The position numbers and the translations under genes were made by a program. From positions 8,797 to 17,754 of the forward strand of contig MGLY01000080.1 in assembly GCA_001794935.1 (NCBI GenBank): a DNA stretch of 8,958 nucleotides, given 5' to 3'. Under the pieces are notes generated by a model that saw nothing but the letters and a program-made list of their open reading frames with translations, was not told the DNA's origin and made no database searches. Below are positions 1-5,325 of the stretch, one piece after another. The DNA is from Chlamydiae bacterium RIFCSPHIGHO2_12_FULL_49_9. Its GTDB lineage: Bacteria > Chlamydiota > Chlamydiia > Chlamydiales > SM23-39. The stretch's first letter is position 1. Every line of letters begins with the position of its first letter.

Positions 1-136
1 TTTGAATTCTTCTAGCCCCTGCATCTAAACTGTTTTCGACGAGTTCTTTGACAATAGACGCCGAGTTTTCAACGACCTCGCCGGCAGCGATCTTGTTGAT
101 GAGAGCCTCGGGCAGTCTAATAATTTTTCGTTCCAT
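1..136 (-). CDS. mutL: DNA mismatch repair protein MutL, N-terminal fragment (runs off the left edge)
   Basis: Only the first 45 codons are present; the rest lies beyond the left edge. Reading leftwards from the ATG at 136 gives MERKIIRLPEALINKIAAGE followed by VVENSASIVKELVENSLDAG. This is the N-terminal GHKL-ATPase box of MutL. Glu31 and Asn35, in KELVEN, match the catalytic base and the Mg-ATP-binding Asn of the family. MutL couples MutS mismatch recognition to strand incision or unwinding in the cytoplasm. The start is well placed because MutL proteins begin only a few residues before the IAAGEVV motif. One small difference is ENSAS where most homologues have a Pro (PAS). There is no strong Shine-Dalgarno. 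The gene diverges from the MOMP-like gene across a 48-base gap. Identification is firm; completeness downstream cannot be judged. Confidence 0.93.
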   Translation of the reverse strand, partial: MERKIIRLPEALINKIAAGEVVENSASIVKELVENSLDAGARRIQ

Positions 137-169
137 ATACCCATTAGTGTATCAGAAAAGCCCTACTTC

Positions 170-177
170 AGTATACT
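170..177. promoter_or_regulatory. Palindromic -10-like element AGTATACT between the divergent mutL and MOMP-like genes
   Basis: AGTATACT is a perfect 8-base palindrome, so TATACT (a good -10 hexamer) reads on both strands in the 48-base divergent gap. For the plus strand, a -10 at 172-177 would place transcription start at about 184-185, on or next to the ATG at 185, giving a leaderless or nearly leaderless message. For the minus strand, a -10 at 170-175 would give a mutL leader of about 27 bases. I see no convincing -35 hexamer at the right distance on either strand, so this is a weak prediction. Confidence 0.3.
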
Positions 178-184
178 CTCTACT

Positions 185-979
185 ATGATCCGGCTGCTGC
201 TTCTTTTTTCTTTTCCTCTTTTCGGCGCTTATGTCGGCAATCCGGCGTCTCCTGCGCTTATGAACACCGGTATTTTTTCCTCCAGCTACCCAATCTTTAA
301 ATTCACAAGCGGCTACATTGCAGATTACATCTCGAATAAACGCTATGAAGCGACCCACACCGATCCCGACTTTGATCCCGATGAAGCTTTTAGATCTTTC
401 GGACTCCACTCGCAGCTTGCGAGCTTCTCTCTCATTTTTATGGAACGGCTCGAGCTTTTTGGAACGGCCGGCGGCTCAAAAGAGCACGCCAAGTTCAACA
501 ACGATGCGACGATGGCGGAGATGTCATCGGCTCTTTTCGAATTCCACAGCTCCTACCATTTTTCCTGGAGCACAGGAGCCAAGGTGATTCTTCTTCAATG
601 GGGACAAACCTTTTTCAGCGCCGACTTTACCTACTTCGCGATTCCCTCTTCTCCCAAATCGTTTTTCAAGTTTTTTAACCGGATGAATTTGCCAATCGAT
701 CTCAACAAGCAGGAATTTTATCTTCGCGAATGGCAAGTCAGCGGAGGACTCTCCTCTCGCTTTTGGTTCATTACCCCTTATGGCGGCATCACCTACCTCT
801 ACTCAAAACTTCATATCGATGCGGGCAACGACGTTCGGGCGATCAGCTACACAAATGAGGAAAACATCGGTTTTTTCTACGGACTGACTCTCTCTCTCAC
901 CGGCCGCTTCCACCTCAATTTCGAAAGAAGGGTCCGCGACGAATTTGCCTATGCTTTTTCAACAACTGCGGTATTCTAG
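185..979 (+). CDS. MOMP-like (chlamydial major outer membrane protein family) beta-barrel porin, short form
   Basis: This is a predicted 264-residue secreted outer-membrane barrel. A hydrophobic signal peptide (residues 2-14, LLLLFSFPLFGA core) is followed by YVGNPASPAL, which matches the LPVGNPAEPSL mature N-terminus I recall for Chlamydia MOMP. Two further matches are FSWSTGAK (126-133), like FSVGARGALW, and REWQVSGGLSSRFWFITPYGG (181-201), like the EWQ...LSYRLN..TPYIG region. The protein ends in Phe264, as outer-membrane barrels usually do, after alternating aromatic strands. It is much shorter than MOMP (about 370-400 residues) and contains no cysteine, although classical MOMP is disulfide cross-linked. 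It probably acts as a pore in the outer membrane; that role is inferred from the family. The ATG at 185 is chosen because it gives a clean signal peptide; there is no Shine-Dalgarno. The next gene starts 4 bases after this stop, so the two are probably co-transcribed. Confidence 0.8.
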   Translation: MIRLLLLFSFPLFGAYVGNPASPALMNTGIFSSSYPIFKFTSGYIADYISNKRYEATHTDPDFDPDEAFRSFGLHSQLASFSLIFMERLELFGTAGGSKEHAKFNNDATMAEMSSALFEFHSSYHFSWSTGAKVILLQWGQTFFSADFTYFAIPSSPKSFFKFFNRMNLPIDLNKQEFYLREWQVSGGLSSRFWFITPYGGITYLYSKLHIDAGNDVRAISYTNEENIGFFYGLTLSLTGRFHLNFERRVRDEFAYAFSTTAVF

Positions 980-983
980 GGCT

Positions 984-2192
984 ATGGAAAGAGCTCGAAT
1001 CCTCGTAGAAACACTCTCAAAAGCAGGCTTCATCGCCTACTACGCAGGCGGCTGGGTTCGAGATTATCTTCTCAATCACCCTTCTGATGATATCGACATC
1101 GCAACGAATGCGCCGCCGGAAACTGTCCAAGCGCTCTTTCCCCACACCGTCCCAATCGGCATCAGTTTTGGCATCGTCCTCGTCCTCATCGACGGCCATC
1201 CTTATGAAGTGGCCACTTTCCGTAGGGATCTTGACTACAAAGACGGAAGGCGCCCCTCCCAAATTGAATTCGCAACGCCGATCGAAGATGCGCGCCGCCG
1301 CGATTTTACCATCAACGGGATGTTCTTCGATCCGATCAAAAGCGAAATCCTCGACTATGTGGAGGGGCAAAAAGATCTCAAGGCCAAAATCATCCGGGCA
1401 ATCGGCAATCCCCACCAAAGAATTAAAGAGGACCGTCTCCGGATGATCCGGGCCATTCGCCTCTCCTGCAGATTCAATTTCAAAATCGATCCGCTCACTG
1501 AATCCGCCATTCGCGATCACGCCAAAGAGCTATTCCCGGCAGTTGCCATTGAAAGGATCTGGCAAGAGCTCGTCAAAGGCCACGCATTTGGCAAGCTCCA
1601 TCCGATGCTGGTCCAGCTCCATGAATTCGGCCTCCTCAGCGCCATCTTCCCTGAACTTGCCGATCTTCCTCTAAAAACCCTTGAGAAGCGCCTCTCACCC
1701 CTCGATCACTACCCTCCTTCCGCACCGCCCATCGCCTCGATTCTCGCCCTTTTTCCCAACACCCCTTTGCCCGACCTCCTTTCCCTTTGCAAAAAGCTCA
1801 AACTCTCAGGACAAGATCTCCAATTTACCGAATATCTCTTCAATGCGCGCGCGCTCCACAAAGCGACCCTTTTTGAGTGGGCCCATCTCTATGCCCACCC
1901 CCTTTCTGAAATAGCGCTGCAAATCCTCGCCGCCCACGCCCCCCACCCAAAAGAGTTCCTCCAGGAACACAGCGAAAGACAAGAAAAACTCCACAAATCG
2001 ATTCAACGAATTAAGACCCAAAAGCCCGTCGTCGGCTCTCAAGAGCTTTTAAAAGAAGGAATTTTACCCGGGAAAAAAATGGGGGATCTTCTCAAAGAAG
2101 CTGAAAAGATCTCCATCAATGATGAAATCGACGAGCCCAAACCCGTCATCGAAAAGTTAAAAAAACTACCTATTTGGCAGATTAGAATATAA
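984..2192 (+). CDS. CCA-adding enzyme / poly(A) polymerase family nucleotidyltransferase
   Basis: This 402-residue class II nucleotidyltransferase adds CCA to tRNA 3' ends or A tails to RNA, in the cytoplasm. The head domain shows AGGWVRDYLL (21-30) and metal-binding Asp36 and Asp38 in DDIDIA. It then has ATFRRD (77-82), RRDFTINGM (105-113) and the EDxxR motif in KEDRLRMIRAIRLSCRF (148-164). The remaining 240 residues form the helical neck, body and tail. The length is typical of bacterial CCA enzymes (about 400). A reading-frame start at 945 lies inside the upstream gene; the ATG at 984 is preferred because it follows the upstream stop by 4 bases and puts the GG motif near residue 22, as usual. 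The 3' end overlaps the convergent 158-residue gene by 27 bases. The family is certain, but sequence alone does not separate CCA addition from poly(A) synthesis, and chlamydiae often carry more than one copy (pcnB-like), so no symbol is given. Confidence 0.9.
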   Translation: MERARILVETLSKAGFIAYYAGGWVRDYLLNHPSDDIDIATNAPPETVQALFPHTVPIGISFGIVLVLIDGHPYEVATFRRDLDYKDGRRPSQIEFATPIEDARRRDFTINGMFFDPIKSEILDYVEGQKDLKAKIIRAIGNPHQRIKEDRLRMIRAIRLSCRFNFKIDPLTESAIRDHAKELFPAVAIERIWQELVKGHAFGKLHPMLVQLHEFGLLSAIFPELADLPLKTLEKRLSPLDHYPPSAPPIASILALFPNTPLPDLLSLCKKLKLSGQDLQFTEYLFNARALHKATLFEWAHLYAHPLSEIALQILAAHAPHPKEFLQEHSERQEKLHKSIQRIKTQKPVVGSQELLKEGILPGKKMGDLLKEAEKISINDEIDEPKPVIEKLKKLPIWQIRI

Positions 2193-2642
2193 ACCGACAA
2201 GACCAAAAAAAAGTGGCTTTTCCGCCATTTCTTTTTCCAGTTTTAGCGCATTGATCTCTTTTATCTGCTCTTCCAAAGACTCTTTCAATATTTTAGAAAT
2301 CTCCTCAGCCTCTTTATCTTCCAGCGCCTCTTTTGCAGGGCGGCGAGTTTCGAATTCCCGCCAGGTCTCTTTCACCCTAAGCGCCACTTGCGCAAAGACT
2401 GCCTCTTCGCTCGAGATCAACATAAGGCCTAAGTCGAGATAGGAAAAAGTCATCCGCTCTCGCAACTGGGATGCCAGCTCTGGATCGCAGCCTTCTTCTA
2501 TAAATCCGCCTGAACCGACAGGATATTTGAAATGCCCGTTTTCATCCAGACCGGCAATGAATGACATCACTCGCGGATAGTTCCTCTCATCTTCATCCAT
2601 AAAAGAAACTAAAGAATCTATATTTTTATCAATTATATTCAT
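2166..2642 (-). CDS. Uncharacterised acidic 158-residue protein with C-terminal coiled coil
   Basis: I do not recognise this protein. It has no signal peptide and no convincing membrane segment. The N-terminal half (1-95) is mixed, with FIAGLDENGHFKYPVGSGGF at 28-47 and a hydrophobic stretch around 65-90 (YLDLGLMLISSEEAVFAQVAL). Residues about 103-142 are rich in Glu, Lys and Leu with heptad-like spacing (EEISKILKESLEEQIKEINA), suggesting a coiled coil, and a short hydrophobic tail (LFFGLVGLY) follows. The start at 2642 is uncertain: Met15, at position 2600, is an alternative, and neither has a Shine-Dalgarno. Its last 27 bases overlap the convergent CCA/poly(A) polymerase gene, and part of the coding end doubles as a terminator-like hairpin for that gene. 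It is probably a real, monocistronic gene, because it has a TATAAT just upstream and intact codons. Confidence 0.65.
   Translation of the reverse strand: MNIIDKNIDSLVSFMDEDERNYPRVMSFIAGLDENGHFKYPVGSGGFIEEGCDPELASQLRERMTFSYLDLGLMLISSEEAVFAQVALRVKETWREFETRRPAKEALEDKEAEEISKILKESLEEQIKEINALKLEKEMAEKPLFFGLVGLYSNLPNR
2205..2236 (+). terminator. Terminator-like hairpin downstream of the nucleotidyltransferase gene
   Basis: Thirteen bases after the stop at 2192, the arms at 2205-2217 (A8 then GTGGC) and 2224-2236 (GCCAT then TTTCTTTTT) pair around the loop TTTTCC. The pairing has one G-U and one A-C mismatch, with A-tract and U-tract flanks. Its position fits intrinsic termination of the plus-strand gene. 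It sits inside the 3' coding part of the convergent 158-residue gene. There the minus-strand version has a mismatch close to the loop and would be weaker. Confidence 0.45.
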
Positions 2643-2650
2643 AAATTACA

Positions 2651-2656
2651 ATTATA
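2651..2656 (-). promoter_or_regulatory. -10 box TATAAT for the 158-residue gene
   Basis: On the minus strand a perfect TATAAT lies 8 bases upstream of the ATG at 2642, within a very AT-rich stretch (2641-2710). A possible weak -35 is TTTAAT at 2674-2679, with a 17-base spacer. The implied start site (about 2644) leaves almost no leader for the ATG at 2642; translation from Met15 (2600) would give a leader of about 44 bases. In such AT-rich DNA a chance TATAAT is possible. Confidence 0.4.
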
Positions 2657-2708
2657 ACAAAACAGTACAATAGATTAAATATTAAAATAATTTTTATTAT
2701 ATTTTGAC

Positions 2709-2754
2709 AAAAAAAAGACCCCGTCCGAAAGCCTAACCTTTCGAACAAGGTCTT
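2709..2754 (-). terminator. Rho-independent terminator of the small histone-like gene
   Basis: On the minus strand the arms AAGACC (2749-2754) and GGTCTT (2715-2720) pair, and CTTTCG with CGAAAG forms the inner stem, with a CC/AA and a C/A mismatch between. A loop of 7 bases and a run of eight U (2709-2716) complete a classic intrinsic terminator. It begins 26 bases after the stop of the 56-residue gene (2781). The hairpin is nearly symmetrical, but the U-tract only serves the minus strand. Confidence 0.8.
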
Positions 2755-2780
2755 AACCATTTGTCACTTAGAGAGTTAAA

Positions 2781-2951
2781 TTACTCTTGAGCTTGGGCCT
2801 GAGCTGCAGCTGCGCGAGAAGCTTTGCCGGCAGATTTGCGGCGGCGTCTGCGTGTTTTGCGCTTAGCGGTTTTGTGGTGCTTAGCGTGTTTTTTGTGGCG
2901 TCTTTTTTTGTGATGTGTTTTCTTCGCAGCCTTTCTTCGTCTTTTTACCAT
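2781..2951 (-). CDS. Small, extremely basic histone-H1-like protein (chlamydial Hc-type)
   Basis: This 56-residue gene is short but well supported. The ATG at 2951 follows AAGGAG by 6 bases, the best ribosome binding site in the window, and a strong terminator follows the stop. The protein begins MVKRRRKAAKKTHHKKRRHK and stays almost entirely Lys, Arg, His and Ala up to about residue 46 (RKTRRRRRKSAGKASRAA). It then ends in a neutral Ala/Gln tail, QAQAQE. Such composition is typical of the C-terminal domains of chlamydial Hc1/Hc2 and other bacterial H1-like proteins, which compact the nucleoid in the late infectious stage. DNA binding is inferred from composition, not from a fold. It is far shorter than Hc1 (about 125 residues), and its high His content is unusual. 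An RNA-binding role is an alternative. It lies downstream of the broken rsbU on the same strand, with its own likely promoter. Confidence 0.8.
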   Translation of the reverse strand: MVKRRRKAAKKTHHKKRRHKKHAKHHKTAKRKTRRRRRKSAGKASRAAAAQAQAQE

Positions 2952-2954
2952 GAT

Positions 2955-3047
2955 TTACTCCTTAATGTGCTCGTTTTGCAAGCGGTAAGCCTTGCCGCTT
3001 CCCATCGGGAGGCGCTCAAAGCGATTATTTCGCTTTACAATTTTCAC
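2955..3047 (-). CDS. Possible 30-residue leader peptide upstream of the histone-like gene
   Basis: From a GTG at 3047 to TAA at 2955-2957 the minus strand encodes a 30-residue basic peptide. It starts MKIVKRNNRFERLPMG and ends LQNEHIKE, with four Arg and four further Lys. Its last codons are the Shine-Dalgarno of the histone-like gene, whose ATG follows the stop by 3 bases, so translation of the two could be coupled. There is no good Shine-Dalgarno for the GTG; an in-frame TTG at 3074 and an ATG at 3005 are alternatives. An ORF of this size can arise by chance, so this is a hypothesis supported only by the tight junction. Confidence 0.25.
   Translation of the reverse strand: MKIVKRNNRFERLPMGSGKAYRLQNEHIKE
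2958..2963 (-). promoter_or_regulatory. Strong Shine-Dalgarno AAGGAG of the histone-like gene
   Basis: AAGGAG ends 6 bases before the ATG at 2951. It decides the start of this very short gene and stands out because other genes in the window have weak or no Shine-Dalgarno. It also forms the last two sense codons (AAG GAG) of a possible upstream small ORF whose TAA stop follows directly. Confidence 0.8.
2980..3000. repeat. 21-base imperfect dyad in the histone-like gene leader
   Basis: Half-sites AAGCGGTAAG (2980-2989) and CTTGCCGCTT (2991-3000) are reverse complements apart from one position, around a central C. It lies 29 bases upstream of the ATG of the histone-like gene. It could be a protein-binding operator or, as RNA, a hairpin close to the ribosome binding site. 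It shares the AAGCG/CGCTT core with the dyad at 3018-3036. Confidence 0.5.
3018..3036. repeat. Perfect 7-bp inverted repeat in the histone-like gene leader
   Basis: AAAGCGA (3018-3024) and TCGCTTT (3030-3036) are perfect reverse complements around a 5-base spacer. The repeat centre is 37 bases from the centre of the neighbouring dyad at 2980-3000, and both carry the same AAGCG core. There is no U-tract after it in either direction, so it does not look like a terminator. Confidence 0.55.
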
Positions 3048-3070
3048 CCTGCAAAATAAAAAAATATTTT

Positions 3071-4590
3071 TCAATGAGAATTATATTTAAAAAGAAAAAA
3101 AGCGATGTCGTCGTGCTGCGCTACGCCCCTGCTAAACTCGCCGATTTCCCCGAGAAGATTTGTTGCAATTTGCTGTGGCGTTTCATTTTTCTTTTCGAGT
3201 AAAAATTCGAACAATCTCTTTTTACCAAAAAGCTCATTGCCGATATTATGCGCCTCTAAAATTCCATCCGTATAAAGAAAGAGGAGATCTCCCTTTTTTA
3301 GCTTGATCTGATCTATCTCGACTGCATCGAGGGATTGAGCTCCCAGAGCAATCCCTTTGGTGTGGAGAGATTCTACCTTGGTTCCCCTTAAGAGAAGGGC
3401 GGGAGGATGCCCTTGGCTGCAGTAAGTCAAAAGAGAAGTTTTCGGATCAAAAATCCCGATCCAAAGCGTCACAAACATTCCGGAGCTTCTCGCATCTTGC
3501 CAAAAGAGATCGTTGGCCCGAAGGACGATTTCAGACAGATTGGAAGAGACTCTCGCCAGAGCGCGTTTTCAAGCTCCAAATACTCATAAAAATCACCGCT
3601 CACCTCTCTTGCCGGAACGTATCCTGTAGCAATTTCTGCGCCCGATTGTTCAGGGAAATGGGTGGGAAGAAGGCTCCCTTGAATCTCGTGGCCGATTTTG
3701 AGTTCTTCCGCGAGCCTTTCCCTTGCAATCCGTTGAGTTTCAGCCTCTTTTTGATGCTCTAAAAGCGAGTCGAGCGTCTGGTTGAATCTCTCGCCGAGTT
3801 CGTTGATCTCAAATCCCATTCGGTCGGTTGGATAACGGATGTGAACCGCTCCCTCAGAAACCCTCTCCATCGTTTTGCAAAGGGATCTGAGAGGTCTCGC
3901 CACTCTTCTCGTCAGCCAATAGACCAAGAGACCGCCAATGACGCCCACAAAAAAGAGGAGCGCTAAAAAGCGGAAAATATAGTCTCTTTTATGAAGAGCC
4001 TGAATCGCGTCTTCGGGCACCTGGAGCGCAACTTGGAGATTTGAGTCAAGAACCGGGACTTGAACGCTCAGCACATCTCCCAGACTTTCCTTGCCGTCTT
4101 GGGCCAATACCTTCCCTGTGTCGTCCATTAAAAGGAGATGGATCGGGTAGGGAAAATCGGCATCTTCCGCAATTTCCTGGATGATTCGAGTAAAGGGAAC
4201 AGGAATGACGAGGGCTCTTGTTGAACCATGCTGGATCCCGATCAAAAGGGCGTCCTGTTTCCCAGAAGCATAGGCGAATTTTTCTTGCGCCCCCTGAGGC
4301 AAAAGGATCTCTTGAATTTTGAGCGCCTTGGCATGCTTTTCCACATCTTGGGAGACCGTATCGAGAAGGGCCCACTGAGTCTCCATCTCCTCTTGGATGA
4401 GGATCGCTCTTTCCCTCCCCAGGACGTAAAGGATCGTCTCAATATCCGATTTTTTTTGTTCGTACTCCCTTTCGTAGAGAAAGATGCTATTTAGAAATAG
4501 GGGAACGACAAGAAAGAAAAGGCTGATAAAAACAATTCTCCAGGCTAAAGAAGAACCTGGAGGCTTTTTACTTATTTTCAAATCCTTCAT
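3071..4590 (-). pseudogene. rsbU: RsbU-type membrane sensor / PP2C (SpoIIE) phosphatase, broken by internal deletion and frameshift
   Basis: The intact protein would be a membrane-bound Ser/Thr phosphatase that acts on an anti-sigma-factor antagonist in a partner-switching cascade. From 4590 the first frame gives a membrane helix (17-39), a periplasmic sensor region (about 40-203), a second helix (205-227), a HAMP domain (about 228-282), a coiled linker, the RsbU signature HEIQGSLLP (301-309) and EVSGDFYEYLELEN (329-342). The frame is then lost and stops at 3469. Homology resumes in another frame from about 3562 (LARVSSNLSEIVLRANDLF, then MFVTLWIGIFDP, QGHPPALLLRG, KGDLLFLYTDGILEA, QHDDIAFFLF) to a stop at 3071. 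Only about 39 residues separate GDFY from MFVT, where the family has roughly 65. The missing part includes the D-x-SGKG metal-binding segment, so the enzyme should be dead. A secondary start at the ATG at 3478 is possible but lies inside the conserved domain. The junction is at about 3556-3565. Confidence 0.85.
3080..3085 (-). promoter_or_regulatory. Candidate -10 box TATAAT for the histone-like gene
   Basis: On the minus strand a perfect TATAAT overlaps the last codons of the broken rsbU. It is preceded by an A/T-only stretch, as tolerated in chlamydial sigma-66 promoters. The implied start, near 3073, gives a leader of about 120 bases that holds both dyads and the possible leader peptide. 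No good -35 is visible (GACATC, 18 bases away, at best), and chance occurrence in AT-rich DNA is possible. Confidence 0.35.
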
Positions 4591-4591
4591 A

Positions 4592-4606
4592 CTAGCTTCA
4601 TGCTAG
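4592..4606. repeat. Short inverted repeat spanning the divergent rsbU/methyltransferase starts
   Basis: CTAGC (4592-4596) and GCTAG (4602-4606) flank TTCAT and straddle the methyltransferase ATG at 4600-4602. It fills the 9-base gap between the divergent start codons. The arms are only 5 bp, so it could be chance or a small operator. Confidence 0.25.
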
Positions 4607-5325
4607 CAAGAAATATCACCAGCTTACAACACCCCCTTGTAAAAAGATGGGTCTCGCTCCGTCTGGAAAGGGGCTATCGCGAAGAGAATCAACGCCTTCT
4701 GATCACAGGAAAAAACCAGATCGAAGAGCTCGCGGACGAGATTGAAATCCACTCCCTCATCACTTTGTCCCCCTCCAAGATCCCGGCCAAGGAACATTTT
4801 GTCGTAGATGAGCCGATTTTAAAGAAAATCACCGGCCTTCACGCTCCCGACGGATTTGCAGCTGAAGTGTCTCTTCCCAAGCCGTCCAATTTAAGCGGCA
4901 AAAAATATCTCCTTGTCCTCGATCAGATCTCCGATCCGGGCAATCTGGGCGCGCTTCTTCGAACGGCCTACGCGCTTAAGTGGGAGGGAGTTATCCTCAC
5001 TCCCAACACAGTCGATCTCTTCAACGATAAGGCGCTCAGAGCCTCCAAAGGAGCTGCCTTCCGCCTTCCCTATGCTCTGCTCGACCAAACAGAAATTCTC
5101 TCTTTAAAAGAATTTCATATCTACACGGCGGATACAAAAGGGGAAGAAGTCGGCGCCTGTGCATTTAAAGCACCTCTTCTCCTCATTTTAAGCCACGAAT
5201 CTAAAGGGCCTGCTTCTTGGCCCGGTTCGACAAAAATCACAATTCCGATGCAAAAAATGGCCGAATCGCTCAACGTTGCGGCCTCCGGAGCGATTCTCCT
5301 TTATTTAATTAGGAATCCTTCATGA
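4600..5325 (+). CDS. SpoU/TrmH-family RNA 2'-O-ribose methyltransferase
   Basis: This 241-residue enzyme should transfer a methyl group from S-adenosylmethionine to a ribose 2'-OH of rRNA or tRNA in the cytoplasm. An N-terminal substrate-binding region (about 1-95, ITSLQHPLVKRWVSLR at its start) precedes the knotted SPOUT domain. The three SpoU motifs are present: LDQISDPGNLGALLRTA (107-123, with Asn115 and Arg121), SHESKG (198-203) and IPMQKMAESLNVAASGAI (215-232). The domain order resembles RlmB and TrmH-like rRNA methylases, but the exact target cannot be read from the sequence, so no symbol is given. The ATG at 4600 lies only 9 bases from the divergent rsbU start, leaving no room for separate promoters between them. 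Its stop overlaps the rsgA start (ATGA, 5322-5325), so translation is probably coupled. Confidence 0.88.
   Translation: MLARNITSLQHPLVKRWVSLRLERGYREENQRLLITGKNQIEELADEIEIHSLITLSPSKIPAKEHFVVDEPILKKITGLHAPDGFAAEVSLPKPSNLSGKKYLLVLDQISDPGNLGALLRTAYALKWEGVILTPNTVDLFNDKALRASKGAAFRLPYALLDQTEILSLKEFHIYTADTKGEEVGACAFKAPLLLILSHESKGPASWPGSTKITIPMQKMAESLNVAASGAILLYLIRNPS

Noticed and set aside
945..983. Upstream ATG extending the nucleotidyltransferase by 13 residues
   Set aside because: It lies within the end of the MOMP-like coding region. The ATG at 984 sits just after that stop and gives the normal N-terminal length.
1017..1520. 167-codon open frame on the minus strand
   Set aside because: It is antisense to the conserved motifs of the CCA/poly(A) polymerase (GGWVRD to EDRLRMIRA) and shows no recognisable domain; it is a shadow frame.
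2990..3042. Sigma-28-type promoter for the histone-like gene (TAAAG ... CCCGATGG on the minus strand)
   Set aside because: The two elements resemble the TAAAGTTT/GCCGATAA consensus, but the spacing is about 20 bases rather than 11-12.
2787..3059. 90-codon plus-strand frame opposite the histone-like gene
   Set aside because: It is the antisense of the Lys/Arg-rich gene and its leader. The minus-strand reading has the ribosome binding site and the terminator.
3071..3478. An independent 135-residue gene starting at the ATG at 3478
   Set aside because: MFVTLWIGIFDP is an internal strand of the SpoIIE/PP2C domain, and family-like sequence continues upstream in the same frame to about 3562, so this is the 3' part of a broken gene.
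3469..3590. Single-base sequencing error or programmed frameshift as the cause of the rsbU break
   Set aside because: Shifting frame does not recover the expected D-x-SGKG block; no frame near the junction encodes it, and there is no slippery heptamer. A deletion is required.
4046..4375. 109-codon minus-strand frame overlapping rsbU
   Set aside because: It is an alternative frame inside the RsbU sensor region, without domain or ribosome binding site.
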